From positions 2,542,001 through 2,606,000 of the forward strand of contig JAGUCH010000003.1 of assembly GCA_019096065.1 (NCBI GenBank): a DNA stretch of 64,000 bases. The letters are read 5' to 3'. Position numbers and translations under genes: made by a program. Position 1 is the first letter of the stretch. Every line of letters starts with the position of its first letter. Origin of the DNA: Paracyclopina nana. Its lineage: Eukaryota; Arthropoda; Copepoda; Cyclopoida; Cyclopettidae. Under the pieces are notes generated by a model, which was not told where the DNA came from, made no database searches, and worked only from the letters and a program-made list of their open reading frames with translations. Below are positions 24,448-32,867 of the stretch, piece by piece.

Positions 24448-25052
24448 ATGAGGCACTTCATAATTATTGCAATTTTTGCTGCAGGGGCTTCCTGCTCAAA
24501 AGCAACCCTCCTGGGAGAATTCATTCCTAAATGGACTAAGCAAGACAGTATTGTGACATTCACGATATCAATGTCAAACATAAATACCTAACCCTATTTT
24601 TTTTTCCAGTTTGTCTTATAGATGACTCGGTTTGCTTGAATGAATTTGCCAACACTGCTTTTGTTTGCGACCTTCAATCGACTGATTTTAAGCAGTTTTT
24701 AAAATGCTTTCATCAGAACCTTGACAGCTCCTGCATGTATTGTGCCTGTGAAATTACCAACTCGTTCCAGAATTTTTGCTCAAATCAACTATCAGGTATC
24801 ATCACGCACAACTCTAACTTGATTAATACGTGTTCGTAAGTATCGTGGTTGTATATAGGCTGTGACCAATGCTTAAGTGTGCTTGATGACGTTTTGGATT
24901 GTAAGCTTAACATCGAAGACCTCGATGCTTTCTTTAGTTGCATTGATGATGCAATTTACTCCAAAGGTTGCGAAAATTGTTGGTGTCCCATTTTAAGGAA
25001 TCATTTGGAAAAAGAATTTCTTGAAAGCTGCGGAGAAGCCTTTAATGCATGA
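24448..25052 (+). CDS. Small secreted Cys-rich protein with two related modules
   Basis: Three exons, 24448-24547, 24610-24795 and 24859-25052, all in frame with GT-AG introns of 62-63 bp, about 159 aa. A signal peptide (HFIIIAIFAAGASC) leads into two similar modules. Module one has CLNEF, FVCDL, FLKCF, CMYCAC and FC. Module two has CDQCLSVLDDVLDC, FFSCID, CENCWC and SC. Each is about 60 aa with a closely matching cysteine pattern, and the second is a single exon, so an exon duplication is likely. No family is recognised. Extracellular with several disulfides is the inference. An AATAAA follows at 25064. Confidence 0.7.
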
Positions 25053-25063
25053 AAGTTATTCCA

Positions 25064-25069
25064 AATAAA
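25064..25069 (+). terminator. Poly(A) signal of the Cys-rich gene
   Basis: AATAAA lies 12 bases after the stop codon. Confidence 0.6.
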
Positions 25070-25659
25070 AAGTTAATAAGAAAAACAATTTGCACTGTAA
25101 ACCGAATTTCCTCTCGAGTAATCCACTTAGCCTTGTGGCTCAGCTTTTATGCGCTCGCGCTCCCGATGCGTTATGAAGTAAATCATGACCCCAGGGATAT
25201 TTTCCACTAAGCAATGATAAATGAAAACCCTAGGTTTTTTAATCATGTCCCAACCAGAGCTTTAGTAACCGATTCGGGTCTGAATAGTTCCTGAAATTCA
25301 GTCATTGAAATGTTGCAAAATTACCAACATTACCAAGTCTTGATGTATTTTTCTTACTTATTTTTTGGGGCGAGGGCGAAGTGCCATAGAAATTGACCAA
25401 TATTTCGCCCAGCGGCAAGCGCGGAAATTCTCAGCTAGATGGCTGATCACTGACAACATGCGCCATCTCAGATGGGTAATTTTTTAGCTTAACTGGTTCA
25501 TAGCTTAAAAAGTACAATTTTGTTTGTAATACTATTTTTCAAGGTCTAGTTTGCTGAAAATTTTTTCGCTAATTTTAATGCTGGCTTTTGGGGTTGCTTT
25601 TTTGCATCAATTAAGAGTGCTACCTGAAAAGCTTACCAACAAAACTGGCTCCTTTTATC
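25070..25659. other. Intergenic DNA before the transposon cluster
   Basis: No coding region is seen. The DNA is AT-rich with no clear repeat until the inverted repeat that begins at 25660. Confidence 0.35.
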
Positions 25660-25898
25660 AGCTTTTGACTGTAAGCCACAAGCAATCCTGATACAAGCTT
25701 TCGGATTCGAATATCAGTTATTGGTCCCACTTGTATTGGTGTGAAAAGTTGGAAAATTAAGTTTCATGACCACTGGACCACTCTAGGGTGGTCAAGAGGT
25801 GGATTAAGCAAACAGCTGTTTAGATTAAGGCAAAAATGAATGGTAGCCTAGCTGGTAGAGCAGGTATGCCAGAAATCAACTATACCCCAATTATCTAG
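25660..25898 (+). repeat. Left copy of a 240-bp inverted repeat flanking the LTR element
   Basis: This stretch is, apart from a few differences, the reverse complement of 40152-40391. Landmarks are AGCTTTTGACTGTAAGCCAC at the outer end and ACCCCAATTATCTAG at the inner end. Only about 40 bp separate it from the left LTR, while about 320 bp separate the right LTR from the right copy. The pair therefore looks like the terminal repeats of a foldback or MITE-like element, of about 880 bp before insertion, into which the retroelement inserted. Confidence 0.85.
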
Positions 25899-25939
25899 TG
25901 TGCACTGGCATGTTTAAGATGATAAAAAAATGTTCGTTA

Positions 25940-26172
25940 TGATGAAATGGAGGTGAAGAACTGGGTTCGAACAGTTTTATGAGTAGAAGAGTGATGAAAC
26001 GGGTTTGAGTATACTTTATTTGCTAGGATGAAGTGAGCGAAGCAAACTTTAGCATACTGAAGTAAAAATGCAGGTAGAAGTAACATATACCAGCGGCGTG
26101 CGCGTAGAGCCAAAAAAAGAGAGATCGGGCGTCGTGACCTACTTGTGGTCGTCGTCTGGTTCCATTTCTTCA
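25940..26172 (-). repeat. LTR, 3' copy in element sense
   Basis: 233 bp, apparently identical to 39598-39830, with TG...CA ends. It also directly abuts the first exon of a plus-strand gene, so it may act as a promoter in both directions (inference). Confidence 0.93.
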
Positions 26173-26190
26173 TAGATATCCCCCCGGAAG
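26173..26190 (-). promoter_or_regulatory. Candidate polypurine tract
   Basis: In element sense a GGGGGGATATCTA stretch ends directly at the 3' LTR. That is the expected place for the second-strand primer. The purine run is short (GGGGGGA), so the call is moderate. Confidence 0.45.
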
Positions 26191-26218
26191 AAGAAGCTAG
26201 CCTTCCACGATGAAGGCT
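26191..26218. other. Stem-loop over the start of the first antisense gene
   Basis: CTAGCCTT, then an 8-base loop, then AAGGCTAG (26197-26220) form a perfect 8-bp stem. The ATG of the first plus-strand gene (26210) overlaps the 3' arm side of the loop. It could matter for translation or for reverse transcription next to the polypurine tract; function unknown. Confidence 0.5.
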
Positions 26219-26775
26219 AGGACCAGTCAGGTATGATTGAAGAAATGAATCACGACGTCTATAATAATGTGATTTTTCCAATTTAGGTGTCGATTTGCAT
26301 TGCCTATGTCGATCTTCTTATGATGATCCATCGTTTGCCCATGGACGAACTAGGGAATGGCGATGGGGTAGACCAGAGAAGTGTCAATTTTAGGTTGGAG
26401 GCCGCATCAGTGGTGAATACGTTGAAAAGGATCATTTTGTCGTTGAAAAGGAGACAGTACGAGGAGGTGTGCCGGTATTTGAAGAGATCACCAATATTCA
26501 GGAGAAAAGTGCGGAGGGCTCTTGAGAAGAATCTTCACATTGACTTGTCATATTTCCGTGATCTGGTTTTAGAGGGCCCCAACCGAATAAGGGCAGCGTC
26601 ATCTTCAAAATCCGAATCAGGCATTATGATGGAGACAAGAGAGAGTCTTGAGATTACTATTTCAAATATGGGTGATGAAGATGACCAAGTGGAAGCTGTT
26701 TCCAGGGAAGTCATGTTGTGTGATGAAATATCATTAGAGTATGATACTTTTGAGAATGAGAAAGATGATGAATAA
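26210..26775 (+). CDS. Antisense accessory gene A of the LTR element, unknown function
   Basis: Two exons, 26210-26230 and 26287-26775, with a 56-bp intron (CAG|GTATGA ... ATTTAG|GTG) that keeps the frame, about 169 aa. Without the splice the second exon has no ATG at its left edge, though internal ATGs follow (MMIHRLPMDEL). The middle is basic and helical (RRQYEEVCRYL, RKVRRALEK); the C-terminal third is Ser- and acid-rich. No family is recognised. It runs opposite to gag-pol and converges on the small membrane ORF at 26845-27372. A position next to the LTR and a basic-plus-acidic make-up would suit a nuclear or RNA-binding regulator, but this is only a guess. Confidence 0.55.
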
Positions 26776-26844
26776 ATCATTAGTGATGTTTTTGGGCTGA
26801 TCTTCTCCATGTGGACTTATTGTAGATTTCGTTGTGGACTGGTA

Positions 26845-27372
26845 TTAAAACCTGTTTCTTGCTTCATGTCGGGCGAGTCCTCTTTGGCGGTTAGTAGTGG
26901 AGTTTCCCCTGAAGGCAAGCCTGTAAAGTTTCTGTACTGTGTCTTCAATGGACTTCAATCTGCTTAATTCATCAATGTCCAGAATGAGTTCTTCAATTGA
27001 GTGCGGTTCACAAATGAAATTGATCTTTTTGATTGGCGAATCCATAAGGAAGTGAAAATAGTTGTTGCAGAAAGAGTAGTTGATGATGATGCGACAAAGT
27101 GTTCCGTGATATTCTATGGTTGAGTTTGATGAAGCTTCAACAAATGTCACTAAATTGAAGGCTTTCAAGATTTTAGAGATGCCAATGGTCACATGAATGA
27201 TTTGAGTTTTCTTCATTTTTCTTAAAGAGATAATTTTGGCCACGATCGTAAACGCTCCAATGATCATGCAAATGAACGAGGCCAAGGTAAGCCATGTTTG
27301 CATGATTAGATTGGTGCTTTCGAGCAATAGTTGCAAAAGATGCATCTTTGTCTGGTAGCTGTTGTCAGGCAA
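26845..27372 (-). CDS. Small membrane protein ORF at the 3' end of the LTR element
   Basis: 175 aa in the same sense as gag-pol. One strong membrane segment lies near the N-terminus (about 26-50; TWLTLASFICMIIGAFTIVA), followed by a basic stretch and a Cys-containing soluble part that ends in an Arg-rich tail. No family is recognised. It lies between antisense genes A (convergent, 69 bp) and B (divergent, 119 bp). Expression would need a spliced subgenomic message or a separate promoter. Confidence 0.5.
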   Translation of the reverse strand: MPDNSYQTKMHLLQLLLESTNLIMQTWLTLASFICMIIGAFTIVAKIISLRKMKKTQIIHVTIGISKILKAFNLVTFVEASSNSTIEYHGTLCRIIINYSFCNNYFHFLMDSPIKKINFICEPHSIEELILDIDELSRLKSIEDTVQKLYRLAFRGNSTTNRQRGLARHEARNRF

Positions 27373-27491
27373 CTAGCTTGAATTCGGCTTAGGAGTGCAC
27401 GTATAGCTGAACAGACTTGTGGTGGCAACAGGTGAAGTCAGGAGTGTGGACCTGTAGCGGGCTGAATGGGCTGTATTAACCTGTCTCTTGC

Positions 27492-28153
27492 ATGAGGTTG
27501 AGAAGCAGGGACATGAGGTCAACTTTTTTGGGTAGCATTCATAAGCCAGGTCATTCGAATTTTCATTCCCGGTCAGTCACCATTACGGTTTTTTGCGAAG
27601 TCTTTGTCAAGGTAAGTTACACTTTAGCATTTTCTTCAGGGCTGTGGAAACATTTGATTTGTAGATGGCTGATTTCATAACGGAGCTTATTGCCCATGGC
27701 CTCCAATTCTGGATGGCCAACGATTCTAGTCAAGAAGTAATTCGTCTTTTGAAGAGATTCCTTGTGGATTTGGAGGCGTTGACGGAGGCTGCGTCGGGCT
27801 TGTCACCTCGTCTAAGGGCTCTTTGGGTCCTCGCCATGGCCATTCTGGCCTTGGCATCACTTGACTATCGGATGGCATGGCGGGATTACTATGGAGGGCC
27901 AAGTAGAGTGGAAGCTGGGAGATGGCGACGAAGACTTTTGAGAAGGCTGATCTTGGCTCTGATTGGCATCATTGTAGGCCTGGCTGGAGGCCTTGCCAGC
28001 CTCTTTTATGGAGTCCTCGTCTGGTCAGGGTCAACCAGGCGATACGGATTGATGGCTATGGTGTTGATGATCCTGGTGGTGTCACAAACCATGTCCTATT
28101 CGCCACCAGTTTCTCCATTCTGTTTCTTCTTCCCTCTTTTTCCTTTCTGTTAA
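27492..28153 (+). CDS. Antisense accessory gene B of the LTR element, multi-pass membrane protein
   Basis: Two exons, 27492-27611 and 27665-28153, with a 53-bp intron (AAG|GTAAGT ... TTGTAG|ATG) that keeps the frame, about 202 aa. The second exon itself starts with ATG, so the shorter form (162 aa) is also possible. Three hydrophobic segments are visible (LRALWVLAMAILALASL, LILALIGIIVGLAGGLASLFYGVLVW, LMAMVLMILVVS) with an Arg-rich loop between the first two. The C-terminus is Phe/Pro-rich and low in complexity. No family is recognised. The multi-pass topology makes me think of a viroporin or an envelope-associated factor, but this is conjecture. Confidence 0.55.
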
Positions 28154-28246
28154 GCTTTTGTAAATAGATGTTTCCTCAGCCTTTTTAAGTTTGCTAGTTT
28201 TGCTTTACTGTCAATCACTTTGTTTAATCATTGACTTTTCAGCGTC

Positions 28247-29151
28247 ATGTCGTCAGTTCAGCGTATGAACGAGTACCGGCTCAGTAAGGTGGCATCGGAG
28301 GTCGGCGAGATCCGGAATGAGGTGTCCAAGTTTGTGGATCCGGATTGGCTTAAGGCTAATATGTGTCAGCCTGAAGAAGGTGTAGGGTCACTGTTGATTG
28401 GTGAGCTCGGTTTTTTGGTGGTGATGGTGTACATGGTCCTCGTCTTCCTCGTCTTCCTCGCGTACATGGTGTACGGGTTTTTCACTCGTAAAGTAAGTTG
28501 ATATGAATTTTAAAGGCAGCTTTCACTTTCACTGTTCCTGTGTTCTTCAAGGCTCTCCGGAATGTGTGGCTTGACATCTTTGTCAAGTTCCTGGCAGCTG
28601 TGTTCTTCCCGCTGACGTTTGGACCATTTCTGGGGTATGTCTTTCATGACATGTGCGGGAAGGAGCGGTTGCCAGTGAGGCCGAAGCCTACTGAGGCCGC
28701 TCAAACGTTGGCCAATTTGGTGCGCGTGGTCTTGCCTTACTTGTTAGCCACGAACTTCGATGGGAATGACGCGTTTGTGAGAGAGGTATTGTCTGGCGAG
28801 TACCTCTCTCTCGTTTTCCACCCGCCAGGCTCCACAGAGAGGACAGTGTTGGTCCGTGACCTCATCCTCCCCCGTTTACCGAGATGGCCCGAAGATGTGG
28901 AGTCAGGTCAATCGAGTTGTCTTACCCCATCAGCACCTTTTGAGGATGTCAACCTCGAGGATGGCATTTATGATGCTGTCGGCGATAACGGCGAGGTAGT
29001 GGCCTCGGCTGGACTGGCCAGTAATGGCAATGGCGTCGTCGGTGACCAGGAGGGTCAAGGGCAGCAGCCCTTTCGTCAAGGGGGGCCTGGATTCTTCCAG
29101 CCAGGTTGCCCCAACTCCAATGGAAGTCCCGAGTCGGAGGATGGCCATTAG
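28247..29151 (+). CDS. Antisense accessory gene C of the LTR element, two-TM protein with Gly-rich tail
   Basis: Two exons, 28247-28492 and 28552-29151, with a 59-bp intron (AAA|GTAAGT ... TTCAAG|GCT) that keeps the frame, about 281 aa. An acceptor-like GACTTTTCAG lies 4 bases before the ATG, so an upstream leader exon is likely. A soluble N-terminus is followed by a hydrophobic segment (FLVVMVYMVLVFLVFLAYMVYGFF), then a second one (FLAAVFFPLTFGPFLGYVF) just after the splice. A soluble domain and a Gly/Gln/Asn-rich C-terminus end it. No family is recognised. GC content is visibly higher than in the flanking element. Confidence 0.6.
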
Positions 29152-29769
29152 GGCCAAGATGGCCCAAGAGAGGAGGTCAGCTCGAATGGCTGTCCTTTTA
29201 CAGAAGAGGAAGCTTTAATCTAGTCACTTTTTTTTAATAATTGTTATGATGTTAAGCCAGCAAATGACCAATATATGGCAATTACTTTTGAAAGGTGTGA
29301 TGTGACTGATTTTTGAAGATTCCTTATAATTGACAGATTTACTTTCCTTATTATGGCGTCCGGAAGTAGGCCTGAGATGACTTGTCAAAACATCAGCTGA
29401 TAGATGAATGAGGATGAATTTTCCCACGGTCCACATGACAGTTGTTGTTGTTTACTAATCATCAAGCCGTGTGAATCGAGCAGTTATTTTTAAGGCTAAT
29501 TTGGGAAAATTCTTGCTTTGATGGTTTTGATCATTTTCAAAGATTTTGCGAGAATATAATCAGAGAATGCCATTACGCCATCGAGGGCACCAATTGGTGA
29601 GGATTTTGGCGTTTGGATCCATGGAGAATCAGGTTGGAAAATGAAGTGTCTAGATCAAGCTATTTTTCCGACCAACTTAATTTTTGTTGACATTTTCCTA
29701 AAGCATGGCAAAACAAAGTGATTTTGTTAATTTTATTCGAAAGTGGATGCAAGTGATTCCAAATGCATT

Positions 29770-31083
29770 TTAATCAGTTTTACACTGGGCCTTTTCAACT
29801 TGGGAGGCCGCGGTGACATCAGCGACGATTTTCTCAGTGGAAGAAGTGTTCACCTCAATGTTGTCGTCATTTTCGACGTTGTTGCCGTCAGAATTGTTGT
29901 CATCAGCGACATGAACTTCAACTGCGGTTTCAACGTGAATAGTGGGAGTGTTGGATGGAGTTGAAGGTGAGTTTCCAGGTTTTGGCATCATCTCCATGAG
30001 CTTGGCCTTTTTGTGCTTCATGGCCTCAAGTTTACGCTCATTTTTGATAATGCTTTTCTCCACAGACTTTAAGATGTCCTTCGAGGGGTCAAGAATATCC
30101 TCGTCGAAGTTTTCATTTTCCATGGAGTCCTTGGCTTTCCTCATCTTGGTAAGTCGTACTTGGATTCTGGATCTCAACTTTTTGTCTTGACGTTTCACGT
30201 ATTTTCTAGCTCTGGTTCCAAGCTGTCTCAGAAGGAAAAAGTTGTTCTCTGAGCACTTATGAAGGAGATATGTGGAGAATGCCAAAGCCAGGAGGACTAA
30301 GATCGAGGTGGGGATGGTGAGCCACATCGTCAAGGTGGGATTGTTTCTCAGAGCGGTGTCGAATCCAGGGGTTCCAATCAATTCGTCATAAATGGGGACC
30401 GTACCAGTCTTGACATCTTCTAGTGAGGCAATTGTAGCTTGGAGCTCAATGTTGAGGACCTTTTGATTGGATAGATCCTTTTGGAGGTTAAGGATTTCTG
30501 TATTGAGGCGTTCTTCTTGAGCTGACATGGTAATTAGCATATCCTCAACCTTGGATTTGGCATAATCATAGAGTTTTTCCAGGATGATGACTTTTCTTTG
30601 ACAAGGGACATCACGGAGACCTTGATTGGGATTCAATCTGGATGAAGCATTGATCAAATCTTGAGAGGCCACACTTATGTTTTGAAAAAGAGCCTCTTGC
30701 TCCTCAAGATCGGTGTCTGCCGTTGGATCCAGATAAGTAGATTTGTTATTCTCCTTCTCTTCTGTTATCATGGCAGCATAGGTTGTTTGGCACTTGTCAA
30801 GTTGATCAGTCAAGGTGGTAATTTTGGTCTTCAATTCCTGGTTGTTTTCCTTGAGTTCAGCTTCGGATGCAAGACAGGTGGTTAGTCTTTGTTGATTGAG
30901 GACATAGTTATTGAGGAATTCAATTTCAGAGATTGATTTGGCTTCTATGGCAGAAATCAATCTTAAGGTGATGACGAAGAATTGGAGTGGACTCATGTTG
31001 CTTCTTCTTGGTAGTAGATGAGACTGAGGTTTTGCAATTTGATAGTGTATCTTCTTCGTGCTTAATGTGCAATAATGGCTCAT
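29770..31083 (-). CDS. Coiled-coil type-I membrane protein of the LTR element
   Basis: Open frame of 437 aa. An internal ATG about 29 codons in starts a signal peptide (SPLQFFVITLRLISAIEA) and is the likelier start. The ectodomain has heptad-rich segments (ELKENNQELKTKITTLTDQL; EERLNTEILNLQKDLSNQ), several N-glycosylation sequons and few cysteines. One membrane segment follows (LTMWLTIPTSILVLLALAFSTYLL), then a highly basic juxtamembrane region and an acidic, Asn-rich cytoplasmic tail. Coiled coils plus one TM resemble the layout of fusion or attachment proteins, but no homology is recognised. It lies directly downstream of the env-position ORF. Confidence 0.65.
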   Translation of the reverse strand: MSHYCTLSTKKIHYQIAKPQSHLLPRRSNMSPLQFFVITLRLISAIEAKSISEIEFLNNYVLNQQRLTTCLASEAELKENNQELKTKITTLTDQLDKCQTTYAAMITEEKENNKSTYLDPTADTDLEEQEALFQNISVASQDLINASSRLNPNQGLRDVPCQRKVIILEKLYDYAKSKVEDMLITMSAQEERLNTEILNLQKDLSNQKVLNIELQATIASLEDVKTGTVPIYDELIGTPGFDTALRNNPTLTMWLTIPTSILVLLALAFSTYLLHKCSENNFFLLRQLGTRARKYVKRQDKKLRSRIQVRLTKMRKAKDSMENENFDEDILDPSKDILKSVEKSIIKNERKLEAMKHKKAKLMEMMPKPGNSPSTPSNTPTIHVETAVEVHVADDNNSDGNNVENDDNIEVNTSSTEKIVADVTAASQVEKAQCKTD

Positions 31084-31165
31084 TAAAATTGCTGTTGTGT
31101 TGAACTAGATGTAAAATGCTTGGCTATACTGTATTTGAAGGCGAAAAGTTGATGTTGCATATCCA

Positions 31166-32809
31166 TTAGTCATAGTAGGGGTGAATTTTGCTTGCTGCTT
31201 GAATTTCATCCTCACTTGTGTAACAGGAATAGTTGCTGTGTCTCCTGGGATCAATGCTATGGACATGAGCAACATCAATCACTTTTACAGATCTTTTGGC
31301 TCTTGGGCTTCTTCTTGGTGGTCTTGAAGGTTTTGTGTTGTCCATTTGTTTCTTTGATTTTGAATCTTGAGTCACAAAATAGACATCACTTTTATCATTT
31401 TCCCCCTCGCTTGAAGAGTCCTTTTTTGATGGGAGAAAAGTGGCCATTTCAGTTTCATTACGATTGGTAGTTTTGGGACTCGCCTTGTTGGCAGGTACTT
31501 TAAAAGCAACAAATCTTTTTCTTTTATGGCACATAAATCCATCTTTCCGACAGCTTCTTATGACGAGGAAAAGGCTTGTGATCAAGGTGACAATTCCAGA
31601 TATACCGCCTATGATACTAAATATAATATCCAGCACTTTAGGATTTGTATGTTTAGTGATCCAATCTGGCAGTTTTTCTTTTGCCTTATCAAAAATCTCA
31701 GTGATGTTGATTGATGGCTTATCAGCTGGAAGTGTTTTTATCACCTTTGGCCTTTTTGTCTTAGTGGGTATAGAGCCATTAATAACTGTAGTAGGAGGGT
31801 TGATTTCAGCGGAGTTTTGTTTTTCTTCTTCATCACAAATGCAAATTTGGTTTCCATCCATAGATTTTGCACTATTATCCAATCTCTGAATAATATTGTC
31901 CGCTGTGACATAATCATTCACTAGATTAGGAAGAAGGTCAAAGATCAGCTCCATATTGGGTGGAGTAGATTCTAGTAGATTCTTCACTTCTTGTAAAGGG
32001 TGGTCCAGAAAGAGTTCATCCACATTGCTTTCTTGATATTGATCGCACCAATCAGCTTGATTCAACTCTTGGATTAACTCTTTTCCATTTGGGAAGTTGT
32101 CTTTGATAGTAGTGAGTTCTGCTGAGTAAACTTTTCGTAGGGAAGTGTACTTTTCATAATTGTCCGGAATGGCAGCTTCACACAGTGTCAAAGCTTGTCC
32201 GTTCCTGCAAGCCACATCTTCAATTACAAAAATAGTGTTGTCGTCGTAATTGTTTGGTACGACGATCCGATAGCACTTGTTTTCATCAAATGAAGTAGGC
32301 TTGACACTTAGATTCTCAACATTGTCTCCCCAGTATAGTGGAAATGGTTCACCGTCGAAGTAGTAGGAATCAGTTCTTTTGTCATATTGAAGATTTACCC
32401 AGATTTTCTTGTCATCGAATTTGAAGTTAGGTGGGTCTCTCACACCTGCCTCTATCTTCTTTAAAACAGATGCAAAATCACCTTTGGGCTTGATGAAAGT
32501 CATCTTCTCGATCTCGCAGACCAATTTTGAAGTGGCAAACTTGTCTTGAACATTGATCAGCTTGTAAACTTTGTCGTTGACAATGCGACCTTTTGCAAAA
32601 GTCTCCACATCAGTAATTTGGTTCGAGATGGCATCAACTAGAGGCTCTAGGAGCTGATGTAGTTGATTGAGTGTTTCTGACAAGGACACAATGTTGTAAG
32701 CCTTGCAGAAAGGAGTGCTTGTCACACTCGTGTTGTGGAGCAGTGTTGCCAACGCCAAACTCCACAGAAGTTGTTTCATCCTTGTACTCATAGTTGGGCT
32801 AGAAGTCAA
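31166..32809 (-). CDS. Env-position type-I membrane glycoprotein of the LTR element
   Basis: 547 aa directly after integrase. An acceptor-like TTGACTTCTAG falls within the first codons, so a second ATG (about 6 codons in) is the likely start on a spliced env-type message. Signal peptide (LLWSLALATLLHNTSV), an ectodomain of about 370 aa with several cysteines and a few N-glycosylation sites, one membrane segment (IIFSIIGGISGIVTLITSLFLVI, about 405-428), then a basic tail of about 115 aa. Position and topology are those of env proteins in Gypsy-type errantiviruses. I cannot match the ectodomain to a known env class, nor see a sure furin site or fusion peptide. Confidence 0.7.
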   Translation of the reverse strand: MTSSPTMSTRMKQLLWSLALATLLHNTSVTSTPFCKAYNIVSLSETLNQLHQLLEPLVDAISNQITDVETFAKGRIVNDKVYKLINVQDKFATSKLVCEIEKMTFIKPKGDFASVLKKIEAGVRDPPNFKFDDKKIWVNLQYDKRTDSYYFDGEPFPLYWGDNVENLSVKPTSFDENKCYRIVVPNNYDDNTIFVIEDVACRNGQALTLCEAAIPDNYEKYTSLRKVYSAELTTIKDNFPNGKELIQELNQADWCDQYQESNVDELFLDHPLQEVKNLLESTPPNMELIFDLLPNLVNDYVTADNIIQRLDNSAKSMDGNQICICDEEEKQNSAEINPPTTVINGSIPTKTKRPKVIKTLPADKPSINITEIFDKAKEKLPDWITKHTNPKVLDIIFSIIGGISGIVTLITSLFLVIRSCRKDGFMCHKRKRFVAFKVPANKASPKTTNRNETEMATFLPSKKDSSSEGENDKSDVYFVTQDSKSKKQMDNTKPSRPPRRSPRAKRSVKVIDVAHVHSIDPRRHSNYSCYTSEDEIQAASKIHPYYD

Positions 32810-32867
32810 AGTAGAGTGTAGAGGTTATCATTCATCCATCATCATTTGTATCACATTTGTCTAATAT

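Noticed and set aside
25861..25900. tRNA gene or tRNA-like sequence near GGTAGAGCAGG
   Set aside because: The word GCTGGTAGAGCAGG resembles a D-arm, but no T-arm or acceptor stem follows, and it lies inside the inverted repeat; at most a SINE-like trace.
29224..29769. Gene between antisense gene C and the coiled-coil ORF
   Set aside because: Only a 70-codon minus frame without features; taken as the intergenic part of the element.
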